The notes under the pieces were generated by a model. It was not told the DNA's origin, ran no database searches, and saw only the letters and a program-made list of their open reading frames with translations. The translations under genes and the position numbers were made by a program. Of a stretch of 5,797 nucleotides of DNA, positions 1 to 5,797 are shown one piece after another (position 1 is the first letter of the stretch; each line of letters starts with the position of its first letter). The DNA lies in assembly GCA_003232445.1 (NCBI GenBank), contig QIJM01000475.1:1-5797 (forward strand), read 5' to 3'. This DNA comes from Paraglaciecola arctica. GTDB lineage: Bacteria > Pseudomonadota > Gammaproteobacteria > Enterobacterales > Alteromonadaceae.

Positions 1-245
1 CACTCCCAACCATGTACTAACTGAGCCGTTGTCTTGGAAAATAAACTATCATCTTCAAGATATTCCATTTCGGCATTCGGATTAAACGAAAAACGACATT
101 TATAGAGACACCCATCGCAATTTCACACAAAGTCATGAATTAAAAATTGAAAAATGGCAATGCCATAAAACTCTTTGTCGGCATCGCAGGTGCTTTTTAT
201 CTTTTGCACTACTCCCGACTGAATGCTCGCCACTAATTTTCTCAT
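1..245 (-). pseudogene. Interrupted, partial reading frame of unknown function (in-frame TGA)
   Basis: From an ATG at 245 the minus strand encodes 40 residues (MRKLVASIQSGVVQ... to ...FQFLIHDFV), then a TGA at 123-125. The same frame then stays open to the left edge (NCDGCLYKCRFSFNP... to ...QLVHGWE). Both halves have ordinary protein-like composition, with mixed charged, hydrophobic and aromatic residues, and the frame does not change. One nonsense mutation in a formerly continuous gene is therefore the simplest reading. I do not recognise the family with confidence; the FYGIAIF stretch and the later GWE segment only faintly recall DUF4303-type proteins. No Shine-Dalgarno sequence precedes the ATG, and codons 1-8 lie exactly in the left arm of the long inverted repeat. 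A downstream ATG at 68 also lacks a ribosome site. The alternative is chance openness of non-coding DNA. Confidence 0.4.
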
Positions 246-346
246 TTTTGTAGGTCAATCGCATGGATAGGCGATTGAGAAATAGCTCGTCTGGAACGAA
301 TTATTTCGACCTGCAAAAATGAGAAAATTAGTGGGAGAAGAGCATT
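222..346. repeat. Long imperfect inverted repeat enclosing two hairpins (three-way junction)
   Basis: Positions 230-256 pair with 308-334 (27 positions, one G-T wobble at 251/313, otherwise Watson-Crick). After an asymmetric bulge (229 against 335-339), 222-228 AATGCTC pairs with 340-346 GAGCATT. The enclosed 50 nt folds completely into two hairpins. The first is 255-262 with 271-278 (TCAATCGC/GCGATTGA, loop ATGGATAG). The second is 279-290 with 296-307 (one mismatch, one wobble, loop CTGGA). The first two bases of the first hairpin compete with the outer stem. Extruded DNA or RNA would form a Y-shaped structure. No transposase and no obvious target-site duplication is visible. It may be a unit of a dispersed intergenic repeat family; copy number cannot be judged here. 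Confidence 0.85.
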
Positions 347-361
347 GTTTGGAGGGCGGCA

Positions 362-400
362 TTTTTTGCCTACTTTTTGCTGCTGTAGGCAAAAAGTAGG
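362..400. repeat. Overlapping alternative hairpins
   Basis: Two perfect stems share bases and cannot coexist. Stem A is 369-380 with 389-400 (CCTACTTTTTGC/GCAAAAAGTAGG, 12 bp, loop 8). Stem B is 363-373 with 385-395 (TTTTTGCCTAC/GTAGGCAAAAA, 11 bp, loop 11), extendable by a wobble 362/396. They arise because each arm contains the same T5GC and CCTAC blocks in tandem. Neither is followed by a T-run on either strand that would make it a standard terminator. Confidence 0.8.
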
Positions 401-442
401 TCGCACAGAACGGATTCTGTGTGAAAAACGTCATGGATGACG
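401..442 (+). repeat. Two tandem hairpins with GGA tetraloops
   Basis: The first hairpin is 401-410 with 415-424 (TCGCACAGAA/TTCTGTGTGA, 10 bp with one wobble) and has loop CGGA. After a short A-rich spacer, the second is 429-433 with 438-442 (CGTCA/TGACG) with loop TGGA. A weaker stem AAGC/GCTT (450-453 with 458-461, loop GTAT) follows. In + orientation these loops present ANGGA, the core of CsrA/RsmA sites. The hairpins are directly visible; any RNA or protein-binding role is inference. Confidence 0.75.
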
Positions 443-521
443 GTAAGCGAAGCGTATGCTTTAAAAGCTTAAAATCTGTATTAACTTGCGGAATCAACCT
501 CGATAATCCACCCTTTTGAAT

Positions 522-556
522 CAAAAACAAAAAAGGTGAACCCAATCTCACCTTTT
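522..556 (-). terminator. Rho-independent terminator after serS
   Basis: On the minus strand AAAAGGTGA (556-548) pairs perfectly with TCACCTTTT (539-531) across an 8-nt loop. A T-rich tract TTGTTTTTGA (530-521) follows directly. The hairpin begins 25 nt after the serS stop and closes the ftsK-lolA-rarA-crcB-serS unit. On the + strand the same stem is followed only by TTTTCC, so it would be a weak terminator for transcripts arriving from the left. Confidence 0.88.
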
Positions 557-580
557 CCAATTCAAATAAAACCAAATCCC

Positions 581-1870
581 CTAGCCAATCTTCTCCAACC
601 CACCCATATAAGGCTGTAACACTTTAGGCACAGTCACAGAGCCATCTGCTTGCTGGTTGTTCTCCAAAATAGCCACTAGTGTCCGCCCAACTGCTAAGCC
701 TGAACCATTAAGGGTATGCAATAACTCAGGTTTATTACCTTGTTCTCCGCGGAAGCGGGCTTGCATTCTACGGGCTTGGAAGTCCAGCGTATTTGAGCAT
801 GAAGAAATTTCGCGGTAGGTATCTTGAGCGGGCAACCACACTTCAAGATCATAAGTTTTACAGGCTCCAAAGCCCATGTCGCCAGTACAGAGCAACATTT
901 TACGATAAGGTAATTCAAGTAATTGAAGTACCTTTTCAGCATGTTGGGTTAGCTCTTCTAAAACATCAAAAGAACTGTCTGGTGTCACTAGTTGCACCAG
1001 TTCCACTTTTTCAAACTGATGTAAACGAATGAGTCCTCGGGTATCACGGCCGTGGGATCCTGCTTCACTGCGAAAACAGGGGCTAAAAGCCGTCATTTTT
1101 ATGGGTAAATCTTTCAGCGCATAGATTTCGTCACGGGCAATATTGGCCAAAGGCACTTCTGATGTTGGAATAAGTGACAAACCCTGACCTTCTTCGGTGG
1201 CGGGTTTAGTATGAAAAGAGTCTCCTTCAAACTTGGGGAATTGGCCTGTGCCTATCATGCTTTCTTCATTAACTAACAAAGGGATATTGGTTTCTTCATA
1301 ACCATGTTCTTGTGTATGTAAGTCCAACATAAACTGAGCAATGGCACGATTAAGACGAGCAACCTGTCCACGTATCACGACAAAACGTGCACCAGCCAGT
1401 TTTGACCCCGCATCAAAATCCACACCTTTATTTAGGTTTGCACCCAGGTCGACATGATCTTTTATATCAAAATCAAATTCACGTGGTGTGCCCCAACGAC
1501 TGATTTCAAGATTGCCATCTTCATTTTCACCTTCAGGCACCGAATCATCTGGTAAATTAGGGATAGTTTGAGACTGTGCTACAATTTCTTCTAACAAAAC
1601 TGACAACTCGGCTTTTGCTGAATCTAATTCACTACCTAGCTTTCCCACTTCAGCCAAAAGAGGCTGAATATCTTCACCCGAAGCTTTAGCTTTGCCAATA
1701 GATTTAGAACGCACATTGCGTTCGTTTTGTAATTCTTGGGTTTTAATCTGTAATGACTTGCGCTTTTCTTCTAATTCAATAAAAGAATTTACATCTAATT
1801 CAAAACCTCTTCTTTTTAGTTTTTCTGCGGTCTGTTGAATATCGCCACGTAAACATTTTGGATCTAACAT
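581..1870 (-). CDS. serS: Serine--tRNA ligase (seryl-tRNA synthetase)
   Basis: SerS is a cytoplasmic class II aminoacyl-tRNA synthetase. It attaches serine to tRNA-Ser, and also to tRNA-Sec where that tRNA is present. The 429-residue length is standard for bacteria. Residues 1-110 are the charged, Leu-rich antiparallel coiled coil that grips the long variable arm of tRNA-Ser. The catalytic core follows, with the serine-site loop TSEVPL (236-241), motif 2 from FRSEAGSHGRDTRG to HQFEKVE (266-290), and motif 3 with LNGSGLAVGRTLVAILEN (387-404, catalytic Arg396). The start is ATG at 1870 and the stop is TAG at 581. The only Shine-Dalgarno-like sequence, GAAAGG at 1885-1890, is about 14 nt upstream, overlaps the end of crcB and is rather distant, so coupling to crcB is plausible. 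It is the last gene of the unit and is followed by an intrinsic terminator. Confidence 0.98.
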   Translation of the reverse strand: MLDPKCLRGDIQQTAEKLKRRGFELDVNSFIELEEKRKSLQIKTQELQNERNVRSKSIGKAKASGEDIQPLLAEVGKLGSELDSAKAELSVLLEEIVAQSQTIPNLPDDSVPEGENEDGNLEISRWGTPREFDFDIKDHVDLGANLNKGVDFDAGSKLAGARFVVIRGQVARLNRAIAQFMLDLHTQEHGYEETNIPLLVNEESMIGTGQFPKFEGDSFHTKPATEEGQGLSLIPTSEVPLANIARDEIYALKDLPIKMTAFSPCFRSEAGSHGRDTRGLIRLHQFEKVELVQLVTPDSSFDVLEELTQHAEKVLQLLELPYRKMLLCTGDMGFGACKTYDLEVWLPAQDTYREISSCSNTLDFQARRMQARFRGEQGNKPELLHTLNGSGLAVGRTLVAILENNQQADGSVTVPKVLQPYMGGLEKIG

Positions 1871-1880
1871 CTTGTTTTAT

Positions 1881-2261
1881 CTAACCTTTCACTATTTGAG
1901 TGCCTAACCATGCTGCGAATAGGCAGCACAATATATTTAATGTTACGTTAAGTGCAGCTTTGAACCACAAGCCCTGTTGAAAGAGCATTAACGTATCGAC
2001 TGAGAATGTGGAAAATGTGGTGAGTGCACCAAGAAAACCAATTCCAATTGTTGTTCGCCATAGGGCTGATTCTAATTGACCATGCTCCAGTAATGCATAC
2101 AAAAAGCCTAAGAAAAATGAACCCACAATATTGACCAGAAGTGTACCAAAAGGAAAGCCTTTGCCAAACCATTGAAGCATCAGTTGTGAAAGAAAATAAC
2201 GCAAACAAGCGCCAGTTGCCCCACCAATTGCGATAAAAATATACATGCTCACTGTATGCAT
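1881..2261 (-). CDS. crcB: Fluoride ion channel CrcB/FluC
   Basis: This is a small inner-membrane protein that exports fluoride as an antiparallel homodimer, lowering cytoplasmic F-. The 126-residue length and four hydrophobic segments (about 6-27, 38-60, 70-93, 98-123) match the family. Diagnostic motifs are GGATGACLRY (13-22), GTLLVNIVGSFFLG (39-52, with pore Asn44), and GFLGALTTFSTFS (75-87), which carries the paired phenylalanines F83 and F86 of the fluoride path and the Gly/Thr of the central Na+ site. Two starts are possible: ATG at 2261 (MHTVSM...) and ATG at 2246 (MYIFIA...). I prefer 2261 because an AAAGG lies 10 nt upstream and the distance to the rarA stop is 1 nt. No fluoride riboswitch can precede it, because rarA coding sequence ends immediately upstream; expression appears to follow the operon. 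It ends 10 nt before serS. Confidence 0.95.
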   Translation of the reverse strand: MHTVSMYIFIAIGGATGACLRYFLSQLMLQWFGKGFPFGTLLVNIVGSFFLGFLYALLEHGQLESALWRTTIGIGFLGALTTFSTFSVDTLMLFQQGLWFKAALNVTLNILCCLFAAWLGTQIVKG

Positions 2262-2262
2262 A

Positions 2263-3618
2263 CTAATTATACCTTTGCGCCCTACTTTGCAAATCTAGCT
2301 CCTTTAAAAATTTTAATTTCTCTTGTAGCTTTTTTTCTAACCCGCGATCACTAGGTTGATAATATTGGGTATCACGCAAGCCTTCAGGAAAATAGTTTTC
2401 TCCTGCTGCGTAGGCGTGGTTCTCATTATGGGCATAACGGTATTCTTTGCCATAACCTAAGTCTTTCATCAGGCTAGTAGGTGCATTTCTTAAGTGTTCT
2501 GGTACCGCGCTATCCGGTGTGTCTTTTGCGTGTTGTACAGCTGCGTTAAATGCCAAATAAACAGCATTACTTTTTGCCGCACTTGCACAGTAGAGCGTAG
2601 CTTGCGCAATAGCCCTTTCACCTTCTGCTGGCCCAACACGCTGAAATATATCCCATGCGTTCAGGCATAATTGCATTGCTCTAGGATCAGCGTTACCAAT
2701 GTCTTCTGTGGCAATCGCCAATAAACGTCTAGCGACATATAAAGGATCGCATCCGGCCACTAACATACGTGCGTACCAATACAAGGCTGCATCTGGCGCT
2801 GAGCCGCGTACCGACTTATGAAAAGCTGAAATCAAATCGTAAAACTGGTCACCATTTTTATCATATTGTGCAACCTTTTCGCCAACTGCCAGTTTAACCA
2901 TGTCTACAGTTAGGATTTTGTCTACTGAGTCTGAAGGCAAGAAGTCAGCGCTGAGTTCCAAATAATTTAACAGACGCCTCGCGTCACCTGTCGCCATATC
3001 AATCAGCATAGACTTGGCTTGGTCGTCTAAAGTGATATCAGTAAGGCCTAAACCACGTTCTTTATCAGTTAACGCTTGTGTTATGACCTCACTGAGATCA
3101 TCTTTGCTTAAGCTTTTAAGTACATATACTCTGGCTCTGGATAACAAAGCATTATTGAGTTCAAAAGAAGGGTTTTCAGTGGTCGCACCGATAAATGTCA
3201 CTGTACCGTCTTCGATGTAGGGTAAAAACGCATCTTGTTGGCTTTTGTTAAAGCGGTGCACTTCGTCGACAAACAAAATGGTGCGCTGGCGATGCTGGCT
3301 AGCATAATGTTTAGCATTGTCTATGGCTTGACGAATATCCTTAACACCACTACTCACGGCTGACAACCGTTCAATATGAGCTTGGCAATGATTGGCCACC
3401 AACTCTGCGAGGGTAGTTTTGCCTGTTCCCGGTGGACCCCACAAGATCATCGAATGGCATTGACCACGCAATAGCGCCGCTCTGAGTGGTTTATCAGGGC
3501 CAATGATATGTTGCTGACCAAAATACTGCTCAATCACTTGTGGACGCATACGAGCGGCTAAAGGTGCAAACTGTGCAACCGAGTCTTGAGTGTCTGCAAA
3601 GTCAAATTCTGCTGTCAT
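2263..3618 (-). CDS. rarA: Replication-associated recombination protein A (RarA/MgsA, AAA+ ATPase)
   Basis: RarA is a clamp-loader-like AAA+ ATPase (Mgs1/WRNIP1 family). It acts at stalled replication forks and interacts with SSB and DNA ends. At 451 residues it has the usual length. In order it shows Walker A GPPGTGKT (61-68), Walker B ILFVDEVHRF (114-123, with D118 and E119), sensor 1 GATTENPS (144-151), the arginine finger region LLSRAR (158-163), and sensor 2 GDARRLLN (211-218). From about 255 onward comes the RarA/MgsA C-terminal tetramerisation region, including SVRGSAPDAALYW (269-281), ATEDIGNADP (303-312) and a basic tail. The ATG at 3618 lies only 2 nt after the lolA stop. It has no convincing Shine-Dalgarno sequence, so translation is probably coupled to lolA. 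The stop is TAG at 2263-2265. All catalytic motifs are intact and the reading frame is unbroken. Confidence 0.97.
   Translation of the reverse strand: MTAEFDFADTQDSVAQFAPLAARMRPQVIEQYFGQQHIIGPDKPLRAALLRGQCHSMILWGPPGTGKTTLAELVANHCQAHIERLSAVSSGVKDIRQAIDNAKHYASQHRQRTILFVDEVHRFNKSQQDAFLPYIEDGTVTFIGATTENPSFELNNALLSRARVYVLKSLSKDDLSEVITQALTDKERGLGLTDITLDDQAKSMLIDMATGDARRLLNYLELSADFLPSDSVDKILTVDMVKLAVGEKVAQYDKNGDQFYDLISAFHKSVRGSAPDAALYWYARMLVAGCDPLYVARRLLAIATEDIGNADPRAMQLCLNAWDIFQRVGPAEGERAIAQATLYCASAAKSNAVYLAFNAAVQHAKDTPDSAVPEHLRNAPTSLMKDLGYGKEYRYAHNENHAYAAGENYFPEGLRDTQYYQPSDRGLEKKLQEKLKFLKELDLQSRAQRYN
2272..2276 (-). promoter_or_regulatory. Ribosome binding site of crcB, inside the end of rarA
   Basis: The minus strand reads AAAGG, then 10 nt, then the ATG at 2261. 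The motif lies in the last sense codons of rarA, so ribosomes finishing rarA would reach it. It supports the upstream start for crcB over the ATG at 2246, which would have a spacer of 25 nt. Assigned by eye from motif and spacing. Confidence 0.55.
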
Positions 3619-3620
3619 AC

Positions 3621-4250
3621 TTATCGTTGATCGTCCAGCTCATAACCATCAGGCATCACAAAAATAAAAGTATCATCGGGTAATGGATTATTTTGTTTTA
3701 TTTCGGAGAACGATAATACACTTTTTTGTTGTTGCCCATCTTGGCTTTCAAGCTCAACTAAGATGTCACCGTTAAACACTAAACGTAACGACTCGATACC
3801 GCCATTTAGCTCACGTGGCGTAATAATAAATTGGTTATCTGATTGACTCACCTCAAACTCTTGCCATTTACTGCTATCGGGATTGGTTAACAAAATCAAA
3901 GGATTGTTTTCAAGCGCAGCATCTGCCGCGTAAACCACAACTTGTTCTAAAAAGGGATCAACATTCCAGATATTATCACCATCCGCCAATAACACACTTT
4001 CGTTTGGTTCAAACAACTCCCAGTATAAATTGTTTGGTTGTTGTAACACGATCCGACCAGTGGCCTGTTGTAACAAAGTATTTTCAATATCGACCACAGT
4101 TTGAGTGAAATTAGCTTGATAGGTTGCCAGCATAGCCAGCTTAACTTTCAGCTGTTGTTTGGCATCCACATCTGTTGCAAGGGTAAATGTACTGTTCAAC
4201 AACACAGTGATGAATAAAAACAGTGGTTTTAGCCGGTGTAGCTTGTTCAT
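3621..4250 (-). CDS. lolA: Outer-membrane lipoprotein carrier protein LolA (periplasmic chaperone)
   Basis: LolA takes mature lipoproteins from the LolCDE ABC transporter and ferries them through the periplasm to LolB at the outer membrane. The 209-residue length is normal for the family. Residues 1-25 are a signal peptide: basic start (MNKLHRLK), hydrophobic core (PLFLFITVLL), and a T-L-A cleavage site with the cut probably after Ala25. No lipobox cysteine is present, which fits a soluble periplasmic carrier. Family features of the mature part are the YQANFTQTV stretch (44-52), the GRIVLQQPNNLYWEL segment (65-79) and LLADGDNIWNVDPFLEQVVVY (87-107), which form the lipid-binding half-barrel. 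The start ATG at 4250 is preceded by only a weak AAGAAG ribosome site. The gene sits 21 nt after ftsK and its TAA ends 2 nt before rarA, consistent with one mRNA. The gene name rests on sequence and neighbourhood together. Confidence 0.95.
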   Translation of the reverse strand: MNKLHRLKPLFLFITVLLNSTFTLATDVDAKQQLKVKLAMLATYQANFTQTVVDIENTLLQQATGRIVLQQPNNLYWELFEPNESVLLADGDNIWNVDPFLEQVVVYAADAALENNPLILLTNPDSSKWQEFEVSQSDNQFIITPRELNGGIESLRLVFNGDILVELESQDGQQQKSVLSFSEIKQNNPLPDDTFIFVMPDGYELDDQR

Positions 4251-4271
4251 TTATTATTACTTCTTGTAGGG

Positions 4272-5797
4272 TTAATCTCTAGGAGCAGCAGCGGCCAATA
4301 CTTCACGATTACCGTTATGCCCGGGTGAAGTTACGACGCCACTTTGTTCCATTTGTTCCACGAGTCTTGCGGCACGATTGTAACCAATTCTGAATTTTCG
4401 CTGCACACTGGATACCGAAGCTCGTCTGGTTTGTGTCACAAAAGCCACAGCTTCATCATAAAACACATCATATTCTTGATCTGAGTCTTCTGGCTGCTCG
4501 CCCGGTAATAAAATCTCTGCGTTGGCATCACCGTTTAAAATTTCGTCGATATATTGCGGCGCCCCACGTTTTTTCCAATCGGCAACGACAGCATGTACTT
4601 CATGATCGTCGACAAATGCACCATGAATACGCGTTGGCACACCGGTTCCAGGTGGTAAATACAACATATCCCCTGCCCCTAGAAGTGCTTCTGCACCGCC
4701 CTGTTCGAGGATAGTTCGAGAATCAATTTTAGAGGACACCTGAAAGGCAATACGGGTAGGAATGTTGGCTTTAATCAAACCAGTAATAACGTCAACAGAA
4801 GGTCTTTGGGTAGCCAACACCAAGTGGATACCGGCAGCACGGGCTTTTTGCGCAATACGAGAAATTAACTCTTCAACTTTTTTACCGACAATCGCTATCA
4901 TGTCGGCAAATTCATCCACTACCACGACTATGGCTGGCAGTTTTTCTAAGAAAGGCGCTTCAGTTTCCATGCTTTTTTCAAACTTCCACAATGGATCGCG
5001 AATAGGTTCACCCGCTTCAATCGCATTCAGCACTTTGGTGTTATAACCTTTTAAATTTCTTACTCCGAGTGCAGCCATCAATTTGTAGCGGCGCTCCATT
5101 TCACCTACACACCAGCGTAATGCGTTGGCGGCTTCTTTCATATCAGTAACCACTTCTGATAATAAATGAGGAATGCCTTCATAAACCGACAATTCCAACA
5201 TTTTTGGGTCGATCATGATCATGCGCACATCTTCAGGCGTAGATTTATATAAAAGGCTTAGGATCATCACATTGACACCCACAGACTTACCAGAGCCTGT
5301 GGTACCCGCAACTAAAAGGTGAGGCATTTTCGCCAAATCTACCACAACAGGTTTACCAGAAATATCCGCACCTAACACCATAGTCAGTGGAGATTCTGAA
5401 GATTGGAACACGTCGGCGCTGATCACTTCACTTAAACGCACCATGTCACGATTTTTATTCGGCAACTCAAGACCGATAACAGATTTACCGGGGATAACTT
5501 CGACCACACGTACCGAAATAGCTGACATAGACCGCGCCAAGTCTTTCGATAAAGTAGTGATTTTGCTGACTTTGACACCCGGCGCTAAATCCATTTCAAA
5601 ACGTGTGATAACAGGGCCGGGATACACACCGACAACTTTTGCTTCGATATTAAAATCAGCGAGCTTGGCCTCGAGCAAACGAGAGACAATTTCTAATTCT
5701 TCAAGGGTGATGGGGTTTTTAATTTTATCTGCACGTTCCAGTAGATCAAAAGACGGCATAGGTCCCTGCTCTTCATTAGTACTCACTTCCAAAGCAG
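4272..5797 (-). CDS. ftsK: DNA translocase FtsK, C-terminal part (5' end outside window)
   Basis: FtsK is a septum-anchored, ATP-driven double-stranded DNA pump. It moves the chromosome terminus toward XerCD/dif and activates dimer resolution during division. The fragment has about 508 codons and begins in the end of the linker. Numbering from the TTG at 5792, the alpha/beta motor follows from about residue 15. Walker A is GTTGSGKS (163-170) and Walker B is IVVVVDEFAD (288-297), followed by the LATQRPSVDVITG segment (326-338). The gamma winged-helix domain lies at about 440-500; its RIGYNRAARLVEQME segment (468-482) corresponds to the KOPS-reading helix. The TAA stop is at 4272-4274. The TTG at 5792 is internal: the frame stays open to the edge, and full-length FtsK is far longer, with an N-terminal membrane domain that is not seen here. 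The motor and gamma domains have no frameshift or missing motif. lolA follows after 21 nt. Confidence 0.97.
   Translation of the reverse strand, partial: ALEVSTNEEQGPMPSFDLLERADKIKNPITLEELEIVSRLLEAKLADFNIEAKVVGVYPGPVITRFEMDLAPGVKVSKITTLSKDLARSMSAISVRVVEVIPGKSVIGLELPNKNRDMVRLSEVISADVFQSSESPLTMVLGADISGKPVVVDLAKMPHLLVAGTTGSGKSVGVNVMILSLLYKSTPEDVRMIMIDPKMLELSVYEGIPHLLSEVVTDMKEAANALRWCVGEMERRYKLMAALGVRNLKGYNTKVLNAIEAGEPIRDPLWKFEKSMETEAPFLEKLPAIVVVVDEFADMIAIVGKKVEELISRIAQKARAAGIHLVLATQRPSVDVITGLIKANIPTRIAFQVSSKIDSRTILEQGGAEALLGAGDMLYLPPGTGVPTRIHGAFVDDHEVHAVVADWKKRGAPQYIDEILNGDANAEILLPGEQPEDSDQEYDVFYDEAVAFVTQTRRASVSSVQRKFRIGYNRAARLVEQMEQSGVVTSPGHNGNREVLAAAAPRD

Larger units (their letters stand above)
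222..461 (+). other. Structured intergenic block, possible GGA-loop RNA or dispersed repeat
   Basis: This is the gene-free stretch beyond the serS terminator. Almost all of it is taken up by hairpins: the Y-shaped repeat (222-346), the alternative hairpins (362-400), and the tandem GGA hairpins (401-442). It is convergent to serS if transcribed from the left. I see no convincing sigma70 promoter and no GacA-type palindrome upstream, so transcription is unproven. Between it and serS (462-521) I see only AT-rich sequence without a recognisable gene. Confidence 0.4.

Noticed and set aside
123..125. TGA as a selenocysteine codon
   Set aside because: No convincing bacterial SECIS hairpin directly after it on the minus strand, and no known selenoprotein motif. 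A nonsense mutation is simpler.
17..136. 39-codon minus-strand frame from the ATG at 136
   Set aside because: Out of frame with the more protein-like reading, short, and without a ribosome site or recognisable motif.
319..399. 26-codon + strand frame beginning MRKLVGEEHC
   Set aside because: Its start is the inverted copy of the other arm and the rest is translated palindrome. No ribosome site and no sign of coding selection.
222..442. CRISPR array or integron attC site
   Set aside because: The repeats are inverted and unequal with no regularly spaced identical direct repeats, and no integrase-type core sites were seen.
255..575. 106-codon open frame on the minus strand downstream of serS
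   Set aside because: It starts in the gap after serS, runs straight through the terminator hairpin and all the palindromes, and its composition is that of translated repeats. No ribosome site or recognisable domain.
694..1032. Open frames on both strands inside serS
   Set aside because: Shadows of the serS coding frame; no independent start signals or domains.
1948..2208. 86-codon alternative frame inside crcB
   Set aside because: Overlaps the clear CrcB frame completely. Its hydrophobic look comes from reading a membrane protein gene out of frame.
2262..2300. Fluoride riboswitch upstream of crcB
   Set aside because: Only 1 nt separates the rarA stop from the crcB start, and the upstream sequence is rarA coding sequence without the riboswitch pattern.
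4433..5046. Antisense frames opposite ftsK
   Set aside because: Opposite a fully conserved motor domain, no ribosome sites, typical antisense shadows.

Overview
The window holds a conserved chromosomal gene block of a gammaproteobacterium. Gene order, protein sequences and the moderately AT-rich base composition fit the Alteromonadales (Alteromonas, Glaciecola or Paraglaciecola-like). The exact genus is an inference from general familiarity, not a database result.

From about 581 to the right edge, five genes lie head to tail on the minus strand. In transcription order they are ftsK (C-terminal two thirds of the motor region onward; the 5' part is outside the window), lolA, rarA, crcB and serS. 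Spacings are 21, 2, 1 and 10 nt, so this is very probably one transcription unit with translational coupling. The block ends at a clear Rho-independent terminator about 25 nt after the serS stop. The genes link chromosome segregation at the septum (FtsK), outer-membrane lipoprotein trafficking (LolA), replication-fork maintenance (RarA), fluoride export (CrcB/FluC) and tRNA-Ser charging (SerS). This is the E. coli ftsK-lolA-rarA-serS order with crcB added between rarA and serS. All the intact genes have normal lengths and intact motifs.

Positions 1-580 are the unusual part. Beyond the serS terminator lies a non-coding block at about 222-461 that is dense in inverted repeats. It contains a long imperfect inverted repeat (222-256 with 308-346) enclosing two hairpins, a pair of mutually exclusive hairpins (363-400), and two more short hairpins (401-424 and 429-442). 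Read on the + strand, four of the hairpin loops carry GGA, three as ANGGA, which is the core motif bound by CsrA/RsmA proteins. The block looks like a dispersed intergenic repeat of the Alteromonadales type. It could equally be, or have become, a structured RNA that binds CsrA.

To the left, 1-245 on the minus strand reads as protein-like sequence running off the window, but it is broken by one in-frame TGA. Its first eight codons coincide exactly with the left arm of the long inverted repeat. This suggests that the start of a gene was copied in inverted orientation and that the gene is now decayed, or is interrupted for some other reason.
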